Part shown: piece after piece, positions 1 to 6,015 of the stretch
Layout of the letters: every line of letters starts with the position of its first letter
Position numbering within the stretch: the stretch's first letter is position 1
DNA from: HGM10611 sp964384805
Lineage (GTDB): Bacteria; Bacillota_I; Bacilli_A; ML615J-28; CAG-313
NCBI GenBank assembly: GCA_964384805.1
Contig: CAYLLO010000047.1
Coordinates: forward strand, 1-8,535
Reading direction: 5' to 3'
Length of the DNA stretch: 8,535 nt
Translations under genes and position numbers: made by a program
The notes under the pieces: model-generated
Told to the model about the DNA's origin: nothing
Database searches by the model: none
Seen by the model: the letters and a program-made list of their open reading frames with translations, nothing else

Positions 1-79
1 TTTTGTAAATTTCATAAAACTACTATTTTGAATATATCACAAAACAATCAGAAAATGAGTAAAAATAATATTAAAAAAA

Positions 80-108
80 TTGCTATTATTTAGATATTGT
101 GATATACT
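80..108 (+). promoter_or_regulatory. Promoter of the alaS T-box leader
   Basis: The -35 box TTGCTA (80-85) is followed, after exactly 17 bases, by the -10 box TATACT (103-108). The -10 is preceded by TGA (100-102), which makes it an extended -10. The expected transcription start is near 115, just ahead of the T-box leader. Spacing and box quality fit a housekeeping sigma-A promoter. Inferred from sequence match only. Confidence 0.7.
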
Positions 109-114
109 AACATT

Positions 115-349
115 GTGAAATATCCTACAATACGTTGATGAAGATTAGTAGTTTAGAAGATGTTTATAGAAAGCGATTGGTGGCTGAAAAATCGTAACTA
201 TTTTAAATGAAGCTCCTTCTGAGTGGAATTAATCATTCCCGCTTGTTAGCGTTAAAACTTTTAAATGAGGTGCATAAAATTATTTATTTTATGAATTAGG
301 ATGGTACCGCGATAAATCGTTCCTATTATGTTTAATAGGGACGTTTTTT
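115..349 (+). promoter_or_regulatory. Alanine-specific T-box leader (tRNA-Ala sensing riboswitch)
   Basis: A T-box leader binds uncharged tRNA and lets transcription of the downstream aminoacyl-tRNA synthetase gene continue. Stem I runs from about 130 to 215: an AGTA element lies at 147-150, a distal arm pairs 174-178 with 190-194, and the specifier loop reads GAA-GCT, placing the alanine codon GCT at 212-214. A second stem (about 223-239) follows. The conserved T-box core is at 298-311. The antiterminator is textbook: 298-301 pairs with 321-324, the seven-base bulge TGGTACC is 302-308, and 309-312 pairs with 317-320 around loop 313-316. TGGT in the bulge can pair with a tRNA ending ACCA, as expected for tRNA-Ala. 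The specifier agrees with the gene downstream. The leader would control alaS, ruvX and the DUF1292 gene together. The start coordinate is estimated from the promoter. Confidence 0.93.
318..349 (+). terminator. T-box intrinsic terminator, competing with the antiterminator
   Basis: An 11-bp stem pairs 318-328 with 333-343, with one G-U wobble at 321/340 and a four-base loop (329-332). A run of six T follows at 344-349. Bases 318-324 are also needed for the antiterminator, so the two structures exclude each other. This is the regulatory switch of a T-box: charged tRNA-Ala leaves the terminator to form. Confidence 0.92.
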
Positions 350-379
350 ATTTATGCTATAGAAAAGGAGATTATTGAT

Positions 380-3070
380 ATGAAAAAATTAAAAGGTTCT
401 GAAATTAGACAAATGTGGCTTGATTTCTTTAAGTCAAAAGGACATGAAATATTACCTAGTGCATCTTTAGTTCCTAATGATGATCCGACATTACTTTGGA
501 TTAATGCGGGAGTTGCTCCGTTAAAAAAGTTTTTTGATGGACGTGAAAAACCGACAAATCCTCGTATTTGTAATGCTCAAAAATCAATTAGAACTAATGA
601 TATTGACAATGTAGGTAAAACTGCTCGTCATCATACATTTTTTGAAATGTTAGGAAATTTTTCAATTGGTGATTATTTTAGAGATGAAGTATTGACATGG
701 GCTTATGAATTATTATTTAGTGATGAATGGTTTGGCTTTGAAAAAGACTTAATTTATATTACCTACTATCCAAGTGATATGGATACTTATAACAAATGGG
801 TATCTTTAGGAGTTGATCATGATCATTTAATTGCATTAGATGATAATTTTTGGGAAATTGGTGAAGGTCCATGTGGTCCAGATACGGAAATATTTTACGA
901 TAGAGGCGTAAAATATGATCCTGAAAATATTGGTATTAAAATGTTAAAAGAAGATATCGAAAATGATCGTTATATTGAAATTTGGAATATTGTATTTAGT
1001 CAATTTAATAGTAAGTTGGGAGTGCCACGTAGTGAATATAAAGAATTACCAAGTAAAAATATTGATACTGGTAGTGGTTTAGAACGTATGGCATGTGTTA
1101 TGCAGGAAGTTGAAACTAACTATGAGACAGATTTATTTATGCCTTATATTGAGTATTTAGAAAAATATACTAACATCAAATACACCAATCAAATGGCTTT
1201 CCGTGTTATTGTTGATCATATTCGTAGCGTTACTTTTGCTATCTCAGATGGAGCATTATTATCTAATGAAGGCCGAGGATATGTGCTTCGTCGTATCTTA
1301 AGAAGAGCAGTTCGTTATGGTAGAAAACTAGGGATTAAAGAACCTTTCCTATATAAGATGGTAGATTTAGTAGTGGAAAATATGCGAGATTTTTATCCTT
1401 ATTTGGAAGAAAAGAAAGCTTTAGTTAAAAAGTTAATTAAAATTGAAGAAGAAAATTTCTTAAAAACTCTTGAAAATGGAGAAAAGAAATTACAAGAAAT
1501 TATTGAACATTTAGATGGTGATACAATTAGTGGTGCAGATACTTTCTTATTATATGATACTTTTGGTTTTCCAGTAGAACTTACTATTGAAGCTGCATAT
1601 GAACATGGGGTAAAAGTAGATGAAGAAGGGTATAAAATAGCTTTAGAAGAACAAAAAAAACGTGCCCGTAAGAGCCGCAATGTTGAACAATCAATGAATG
1701 TCCAAAATCCAGATTTTTTAACCTTTACTAGTGATACAATATTTGTGGGATATGAAACATTACAATATGAGTCGATTGTTGTTGGTCTATTTAAAAATGG
1801 TATAAAAACTTCTTCAACGAATGGGAATTTTGTTTTAGTTGTTAAAGAAACACCTTTCTATGCGGAAAGCGGTGGACAAGCCGGTGACCAAGGTTTAATC
1901 TATTTAAATGGACAAGAAATTGAAGTTTTAAATACTTTTAAATTACCTAATGGACAACATGCAATGGTTGTTGATTCTAAAACAATTGAGGTTAAAGTGG
2001 GAGATGTAGTTTTATTATCAGTTGATGCCAATTATCGTGAGGATATTAAGAAAAATCATTCAGCTACTCATTTATTAAATCAATCATTGCGTAATGTTCT
2101 TGGAAATCATGTTGTTCAGCAAGGTTCACAAGTTACAACTAATCGTTTAAGATTTGATTTTAATCATTATCAAAACTTAACTGATGAAGAAATTTTAAAA
2201 ATTGAAAAATTAGTTAATGATGCGGTAAAACATGGCTATCCAGTTAATACGATTTTGACATCTATTGAAGAAGCCAAAAAAGCTGGAGCTCAAGCTTTAT
2301 TTGGAGAAAAATATGGCGAGGTTGTTCGTTTTGTTGATATGGAATATAGTAAAGAACTATGTGGTGGTACGCATGTTTTAAATACCAAAGAAATAGGACG
2401 TGTGGCAATTGTTAGTATTGAATCTAAAGGATCTGGTATTTTTAGAATTGAAGCAGCCACAGGTAATCACGTAGAAACAGAAATTAATATAGCGATTTCA
2501 GGACTAAATGATAATCTTAAATTACTTACTGAAAAATATGAAAATCTTAAAAAAGCATCTTTTAAAGAAGGATTTGAAATTAATTTCCCAACTTTACAAA
2601 CTTATGAATTAACATACAGTTATCAAGATATTTTAAACAAACGCAAAGCTTTAGAAGAGGCTAGTGTCATTTTAAAAGATTGTGAAAAACGTTATGAAGT
2701 TCTTTATCGTGAAAAAAATTCATCTAACTATAGTGGTTTTATGACTAATAGTTTTGTAATTGATGATGTAACTTTTGTAGTCCAAAAGGTTGAAAATATC
2801 GAAGTAAATGTTTTAAAAGATATTATTGATAAAATTTCTGCTCCTCTTGAAAAAGTTGTAGTATTCTTTGGTGATGTGATAGATAGTAAAATTGTGTTTA
2901 TTGCTAAACAAAAAAATACAACATTTAATTGTGGAGTTTTAGTTAAAGAAGCAGCGATAATTACTGGTGGTAATGGGGGAGGTAAGGCCGACTTCGCACA
3001 AGCTGGTGGTAAAGATGTTGATAAAATAGATGAAGCATTAATTGCAATTAAGAATACTTTAGGATTATAA
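380..3070 (+). CDS. alaS: Alanine--tRNA ligase
   Basis: This cytosolic class II synthetase charges tRNA-Ala with alanine and hydrolyses mischarged Ser- and Gly-tRNA-Ala. The product has 896 residues, slightly longer than the roughly 876 of E. coli. The catalytic domain shows class II motif 2 around R83 (RHHTFFEMLGNFS) and motif 3 around R299 (GRGYVLRRILRRAVRYGRK). The editing domain keeps its zinc ligands: HSATH with H560 and H564, and CGGTH with C661 and H665. The C-terminal C-Ala domain keeps the glycine-rich stretch at 863-879 (GGNGGGKADFAQAGG). All key residues I could check are present. The start is supported by AAAAGGAG at 363-370, nine bases before the ATG. It is the first gene of the T-box-controlled operon, and the stop lies one base before ruvX. 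I see no signs of transfer. Confidence 0.98.
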   Translation: MKKLKGSEIRQMWLDFFKSKGHEILPSASLVPNDDPTLLWINAGVAPLKKFFDGREKPTNPRICNAQKSIRTNDIDNVGKTARHHTFFEMLGNFSIGDYFRDEVLTWAYELLFSDEWFGFEKDLIYITYYPSDMDTYNKWVSLGVDHDHLIALDDNFWEIGEGPCGPDTEIFYDRGVKYDPENIGIKMLKEDIENDRYIEIWNIVFSQFNSKLGVPRSEYKELPSKNIDTGSGLERMACVMQEVETNYETDLFMPYIEYLEKYTNIKYTNQMAFRVIVDHIRSVTFAISDGALLSNEGRGYVLRRILRRAVRYGRKLGIKEPFLYKMVDLVVENMRDFYPYLEEKKALVKKLIKIEEENFLKTLENGEKKLQEIIEHLDGDTISGADTFLLYDTFGFPVELTIEAAYEHGVKVDEEGYKIALEEQKKRARKSRNVEQSMNVQNPDFLTFTSDTIFVGYETLQYESIVVGLFKNGIKTSSTNGNFVLVVKETPFYAESGGQAGDQGLIYLNGQEIEVLNTFKLPNGQHAMVVDSKTIEVKVGDVVLLSVDANYREDIKKNHSATHLLNQSLRNVLGNHVVQQGSQVTTNRLRFDFNHYQNLTDEEILKIEKLVNDAVKHGYPVNTILTSIEEAKKAGAQALFGEKYGEVVRFVDMEYSKELCGGTHVLNTKEIGRVAIVSIESKGSGIFRIEAATGNHVETEINIAISGLNDNLKLLTEKYENLKKASFKEGFEINFPTLQTYELTYSYQDILNKRKALEEASVILKDCEKRYEVLYREKNSSNYSGFMTNSFVIDDVTFVVQKVENIEVNVLKDIIDKISAPLEKVVVFFGDVIDSKIVFIAKQKNTTFNCGVLVKEAAIITGGNGGGKADFAQAGGKDVDKIDEALIAIKNTLGL

Positions 3071-3071
3071 T

Positions 3072-3488
3072 ATGCGTTATATGGGGTTAGATTTAGGCAA
3101 TAGAACTGTAGGTATTGCTTTCAGTGATCCTATGGGTATTATTGCTACTGGATATGAAACTTACAGATTTAATGAAAAAGATTTGCAAAAAGTTTTAGAA
3201 TATGTTAAAATGCTAGTGGTTGAAAGAAAGGTAGATAGAATTGTATTAGGACTTCCTAAAAATATGGATGGAAGTTTAGGGTTTCAAGCAGAATATGTAA
3301 TGAATTTTAAAAAAATGCTGGAAGATGAACTTGCAATAGAAGTAATTTTGGTCGATGAACGTCTTACCACAACGCAAGTAACTAGAGTTATGATTGATGC
3401 AGATTTAAGTCGTAAAAAACGTAAATCTCAAGTTGATAAACTTGCAGCAGTAGTAATCCTACAATCTTATCTAGATTCTAAAAAATAA
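3072..3488 (+). CDS. ruvX: YqgF/RuvX family putative pre-16S rRNA nuclease (Holliday junction resolvase-like)
   Basis: The product has 138 residues, normal for this RNase H-like family. The family is implicated in 16S rRNA 5'-end maturation and is related to Holliday junction resolvases; which role applies here cannot be told from sequence. Visible motifs are MGLDLGNRTVGIAFSD at the N-terminus with acidic residue D7, VLGLPKNMDGS in the middle, VDERLTT with E96, and VDKLAAVVIL with D122. D7, E96 and D122 would form the metal-binding acidic set. The ATG lies one base after the alaS stop, and AGGA (3061-3064), inside the end of alaS, is the only plausible ribosome binding site, so translation is probably coupled to alaS. 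In Bacillus the gene yrzL (ireB) lies between alaS and ruvX; it is missing here. Confidence 0.93.
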   Translation: MRYMGLDLGNRTVGIAFSDPMGIIATGYETYRFNEKDLQKVLEYVKMLVVERKVDRIVLGLPKNMDGSLGFQAEYVMNFKKMLEDELAIEVILVDERLTTTQVTRVMIDADLSRKKRKSQVDKLAAVVILQSYLDSKK

Positions 3489-3504
3489 AAAAGGAGAAGA
3501 GAAT

Positions 3505-3876
3505 ATGAGTGAATTAAAACCTTTAGACCAACAATTAACAATAATTGATGAAGAAGGTAATGAAATTTTATGTCAAATTTTATTTACTTTTGAATCAGAA
3601 GAATTCAAAAAAAATTATGTGTTATTCTATCCTCTAGAAGGTGAAGCCGAAGAAGATGATAACGTCACTGTTATGGCTGCTAGTTATGAGGAAGGTGAAA
3701 ATGGTATTGGAGAATTAAAAGAAATTGAAACTGATGAAGAATGGGATTTAATAGAAGATGTTCTTGGTCAATATGAAGAACAATTCGCTGATGATGATTG
3801 TTGTGAATGTGAGGCTTGTGAAGGTGATGATGATGAATGTGATTGTGGATGCCATTGTCATCATCATGAAGAATAG
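3505..3876 (+). CDS. DUF1292 family protein with Cys/His-rich acidic tail
   Basis: The product has 123 residues. The first part, about residues 8-92, resembles the DUF1292 (YrzB-like) family found after ruvX in many Firmicutes: a DEEGNE turn, a hydrophobic strand with F/Y-rich continuation (NYVLFYPL), a very acidic middle, and an EEWDLIEDVLGQY helix. The function of the family is unknown. The last 25 residues are unusual: eight cysteines (99, 100, 102, 105, 112, 114, 116, 118) and four histidines (117, 119-121) among Asp and Glu, ending CHCHHHEE. Metal binding is an inference from this composition. A strong ribosome binding site, AAGGAG (3491-3496), is eight bases before the ATG. It is the third gene of the alaS operon, 16 bases after ruvX. 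No convincing terminator follows before the insertion element at 4011. Confidence 0.85.
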   Translation: MSELKPLDQQLTIIDEEGNEILCQILFTFESEEFKKNYVLFYPLEGEAEEDDNVTVMAASYEEGENGIGELKEIETDEEWDLIEDVLGQYEEQFADDDCCECEACEGDDDECDCGCHCHHHEE

Positions 3877-4002
3877 ATGTTAATAATTTAATTGTTAAAT
3901 AGTATTTCTTTGTATCTTTTTAATCCATTTAAATTTAATAATATTGACTAAAATAATTGGATTTAATAATAATAAATTTACTATTAGTTAAAGAAACTCA
4001 CG

Positions 4003-4010
4003 GAAATACG
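4003..4010. repeat. Left copy of degenerate 8-bp target site duplication
   Basis: GAAATACG lies directly outside the left inverted repeat. The right flank (4970-4977) reads GAAATGTG. Six of eight bases agree and both differences are transitions. ISL3-family elements duplicate 8 bp on insertion, so this fits an old insertion. Confidence 0.6.
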
Positions 4011-4035
4011 GGTTCAATAAAATCTTTTGTGATTT
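4011..4035 (+). repeat. Left terminal inverted repeat of the ISL3-like remnant
   Basis: Compared with the minus-strand copy at 4969-4945, 20 of 25 positions match without gaps; mismatches fall at repeat positions 3, 6, 7, 15 and 19. The shared core is TAAAATC followed by TTT and TGATTT. Confidence 0.75.
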
Positions 4036-4097
4036 GTGATAAAATAAACATTTTAAGACAAAGGATTTTACAAGTAATCACGAAAGAAGAATAAATA

Positions 4098-4130
4098 AAA
4101 ATGCTCCCGTTATATATACGGAAGCATTTT
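4098..4130 (-). terminator. Hairpin terminator downstream of the transposase remnant
   Basis: Positions 4098-4110 pair with 4118-4130 around a seven-base loop, with a single C-A mismatch (4106/4122). On the minus strand the stem runs into TTTTTATTTATT, so it would end transcription of the transposase. It sits inside the element near its left end. On the plus strand its T tract is shorter (TTTT, then CATATG), but it might also stop readthrough from the alaS operon. Confidence 0.6.
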
Positions 4131-4160
4131 CATATGTCCTACTATAAGTTTTAATAATTA

Positions 4161-4832
4161 TTATTTTTTAATTTGTTTCGTTTTTTTGTTAATAGTTATA
4201 ATTTTATATCTGAATACATTAATATTAGAATAACTGAATCCAATTTGATTAATGTTTTTGTATTGGTTGATAAAAGAACCAATCTTCTTTAGAATGAGTA
4301 TTAGCAATTAATAATTTAGAATATCTTTTTAAAGCATTAGCATAAATAAGTTTATCTTTTTCTTTAGTTTTTAAACATGTTTTCATAATACGAATTCTAA
4401 TTTTATTAAAAGCTTCGGTAGATAATTTAATCCAATGGAATCTATCGGCAATATGAATACTTTTCCAAAAGAGATTCTTACAGATAGTTCTATAAGACTC
4501 AAATAGGTCTGTAACGACATATTCGACCGAAAAACGCTCATTTTTGTAGACTGAGCAACATTTGATTTATTAGCTATATCTTTAAATGATTGTTTAGTAG
4601 TGGTTTCTTTGATAGTAGATTCTTTTAGTTGATTAGAGACGGTATAACCATTAGACACGATGGAAGTAGGTTGATTAAAAGTTTCACCGCATTTTGGGTA
4701 AGTGATAGTATCGATTTTTAATTGTTCTAAGAAAATAAAATAAGTATTATTTTCGAAATCAATCTTTTTAAATTTGATACTATTATTATCTTGAAAATTG
4801 AGAAGTTTTATTATATAATCATAGTTGTTCAT
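4161..4832 (-). pseudogene. ISL3-family transposase remnant, frame-broken and internally deleted
   Basis: Three pieces of one transposase can be read on the minus strand. The N-terminal piece starts at ATG 4832, behind AAGGA (4837-4841), with a possible -10 box TATAAT at 4872-4867. It holds half a zinc finger (YPKCG instead of CPKCG; the second Cys pair is largely gone) and an HTH-like stretch, SFKDIANKSNVAQST. The reading then changes frame. The piece at about 4548-4249 encodes ERFSVEYVVTDLFESYR, then IHIADRFHWIKLSTEAFNKI, matching the middle and late part of the DDE domain, and stops at 4249. The last piece (4250-4161), back in the first frame, encodes GFSYSNINVFRYKI, typical of the C-terminal end. 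The part carrying the first catalytic Asp and the region before the C-terminus appear deleted. The first frame stays open to 4383, but beyond about residue 103 it is out-of-frame sequence. It is not expected to work. Confidence 0.85.
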
Positions 4833-4892
4833 ACAGTTCCTTTTTCTTTAATAGTACGGCAATATTATTATAATAAAGGATGAACGAAAAAG

Positions 4893-4928
4893 AAAGAGTT
4901 TGTACTTTTAGAAGTACAAACTCTTTTT
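4893..4928 (+). terminator. 15-bp perfect hairpin near the 5' end of the IS (probably bidirectional terminator)
   Basis: Positions 4893-4907 pair perfectly with 4912-4926 around the four-base loop 4908-4911. T runs to 4928 on the plus strand. On the minus strand the stem is followed by CTTTTTCG, so it may act in both directions. It lies inside the element between the right inverted repeat and the transposase start. There it could shield the transposase from outside transcription, and today it could end the tmcAL-mrp transcript, which has no other visible terminator. Confidence 0.7.
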
Positions 4929-4944
4929 ATATCACAAAATTACA

Positions 4945-4969
4945 AAATCATAAATGATTTTACAGAGCC
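4945..4969 (-). repeat. Right terminal inverted repeat of the ISL3-like remnant
   Basis: On the minus strand this end reads GGCTCTGTAAAATC from 4969, followed by ATTTATGATTT. It matches the left end at 20 of 25 positions. It lies upstream of the transposase start, as expected for the 5' end of the element. Confidence 0.75.
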
Positions 4970-4977
4970 GAAATGTG
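4970..4977. repeat. Right copy of degenerate 8-bp target site duplication
   Basis: GAAATGTG directly abuts the right inverted repeat and matches GAAATACG on the left flank at six of eight positions. It lies 14 bases before the mrp stop codon (4992-4994 on the minus strand), so the insertion just missed that gene. Confidence 0.6.
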
Positions 4978-4991
4978 TGAGGTTTTAATAT

Positions 4992-5996
4992 TTATTTTTC
5001 ATAAGACATAATAATATAATCGGCGAGATCATCATATATTGTTCCAATTTGTTCATCATTTTCGTACAAACTAGAGTGGTGGATTGGACGATTGATAGGT
5101 ATTTGACAAATTAGCTCGACTCCTAAAGAGGTGGCTACCATTGTTCCTCCGCCTTCTCCAAATAATTTTTCATTTTGATTATTAGCCTTATTATAGTAAT
5201 ATGACATATTTTCAACAACTCCTAAAATATTATGTTCTAGTTTTTGTGCCGCGTATCCTGCTTTAATTGCTACATGAGATGCACTAGGGTGTGGTGTTGT
5301 AACTAATATCATTTTGGCTTGAGGTACATAAGATTTAATATCAAGCATAATATCACCAGTTCCAGGAGGTAAATCAATTAGCATATACTCCATTTTTTTG
5401 TTCCATGCTACATCATAAAAGAAGTGATCTAACATACTATGTAACATTCCTCCTCTCCAAATAACTGGTTCAGAAGGTTGGGTAAAAAATTCGGTGGAAA
5501 TGGTTTCGACATTATCTTTCACAAGAGGTGTAATTTTTCCTTCTTCGTTATATCGTGGGTGTTCAGAATGGTCGAATTCCATAATATTGGGAATGCTAGA
5601 ACCATAAATATCGGCATCAATGATTCCCACTTTATGACCTTTTTGGGCCAAATGATATGCAATGTTGGCAGCAACAGTAGATTTTCCTACACCACCTTTA
5701 CCACTAATAATTCCAATAAAGTGAACACTGCTGTTAACAATGCTATTAAATTGACGATGTTCTTCGATTTGTAGTTTAATACCTTTATGACCTAAATCAA
5801 GTTTTATTAATTTAGTGATAGCTAATTTTAATTCTTTTTCTAATTCTTGATTTTTTTCTCCCATTGCGATAATTAAAGTAACAAGATCATTTTCTTCATC
5901 ATAACCGATATGTTTGATTCCTTCGGTATCACCTAATGGTTTGTGTAAAGATGGATCAATTATTCTTTCTAATTCTTTTTTAATTCTATTAATCAT
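4992..5996 (-). CDS. Mrp/NBP35-type P-loop ATPase lacking the CXXC motif (SalA-like)
   Basis: The product is 334 residues from the preferred start. Residues 1 to about 80 form a MIP18/DUF59-like domain (ELERIIDPSLHKPLGD). The MinD/Mrp ATPase domain follows: deviant Walker A GKGGVGKST at 99-107, DADIYGSSIP at 127-136, and Walker B-like LIDLPPGTGD at 206-215. Mrp proteins usually act as iron-sulfur carriers through a CXXC after the ENMS stretch. Here VENMS (261-265) is followed by YYYNKANNQNEKLFGEGGG, with no cysteine. The whole protein has one Cys (about residue 296), so the usual bridging cluster cannot form. This resembles the SalA branch of Bacillus Mrp proteins, as I recall it. The longest frame begins at 6011, but that ATG overlaps the GGAGG site serving the ATG at 5996. 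It is second in an operon, 19 bases after tmcAL. Confidence 0.9.
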   Translation of the reverse strand: MINRIKKELERIIDPSLHKPLGDTEGIKHIGYDEENDLVTLIIAMGEKNQELEKELKLAITKLIKLDLGHKGIKLQIEEHRQFNSIVNSSVHFIGIISGKGGVGKSTVAANIAYHLAQKGHKVGIIDADIYGSSIPNIMEFDHSEHPRYNEEGKITPLVKDNVETISTEFFTQPSEPVIWRGGMLHSMLDHFFYDVAWNKKMEYMLIDLPPGTGDIMLDIKSYVPQAKMILVTTPHPSASHVAIKAGYAAQKLEHNILGVVENMSYYYNKANNQNEKLFGEGGGTMVATSLGVELICQIPINRPIHHSSLYENDEQIGTIYDDLADYIIMSYEK

Positions 5997-6004
5997 TATT
6001 TTAT

Positions 6005-6009
6005 CCTCC
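6005..6009 (-). promoter_or_regulatory. Ribosome binding site that decides the mrp start
   Basis: GGAGG on the minus strand lies eight bases before the ATG at 5996-5994. The upstream in-frame ATG (6011-6009) overlaps this site and has no ribosome binding site of its own. The shorter 334-residue product is therefore preferred over the 339-residue one. Confidence 0.8.
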
Positions 6010-6015
6010 ATTTAA

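Larger units (their letters stand above)
4011..4969 (-). mobile_element. Decayed ISL3-family insertion sequence remnant (959 bp)
   Basis: The element is bounded by imperfect inverted repeats: the left end reads GGTTCAATAAAATC from 4011 and the right end reads GGCTCTGTAAAATC on the minus strand from 4969. They agree at 20 of the first 25 positions. It is flanked by a degenerate 8-bp duplication, the target-duplication length known for ISL3. Inside is a broken minus-strand transposase (4161-4832) between two hairpins (4098-4130 and 4893-4928). At 959 bp it is shorter than intact ISL3 elements, which carry transposases of about 400 residues, so it has lost internal sequence. It lies in the convergent gap between the DUF1292 gene and mrp and interrupts neither. 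I see nothing else in 3877-4002. Confidence 0.85.

Noticed and set aside
34..105. 9-bp inverted repeat ATATCACAA (34-42) and TTGTGATAT (97-105) around the alaS promoter
   Set aside because: The second copy is largely the extended -10 itself and the arms are 54 bases apart. In this base composition it is not persuasive as an operator.
1399..1680. Minus-strand open frame of 93 codons inside alaS
   Set aside because: It lies wholly opposite a strongly conserved coding region, has low-complexity Ser/Phe/Lys content, no ribosome binding site and no recognisable domain. It is a shadow of alaS.
4383..4832. Treating the 149-codon minus-strand frame as an intact small gene
   Set aside because: Only about the first 103 residues resemble an ISL3 transposase. 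The rest is out-of-frame translation of the DDE region, which reads correctly in another frame (ERFSVEYVVTDLFESYR).
5478..5774. Plus-strand open frame of 98 codons inside mrp
   Set aside because: It is opposite the conserved P-loop domain of mrp and its composition follows the reverse complement of that gene. I see no sign of a real product.
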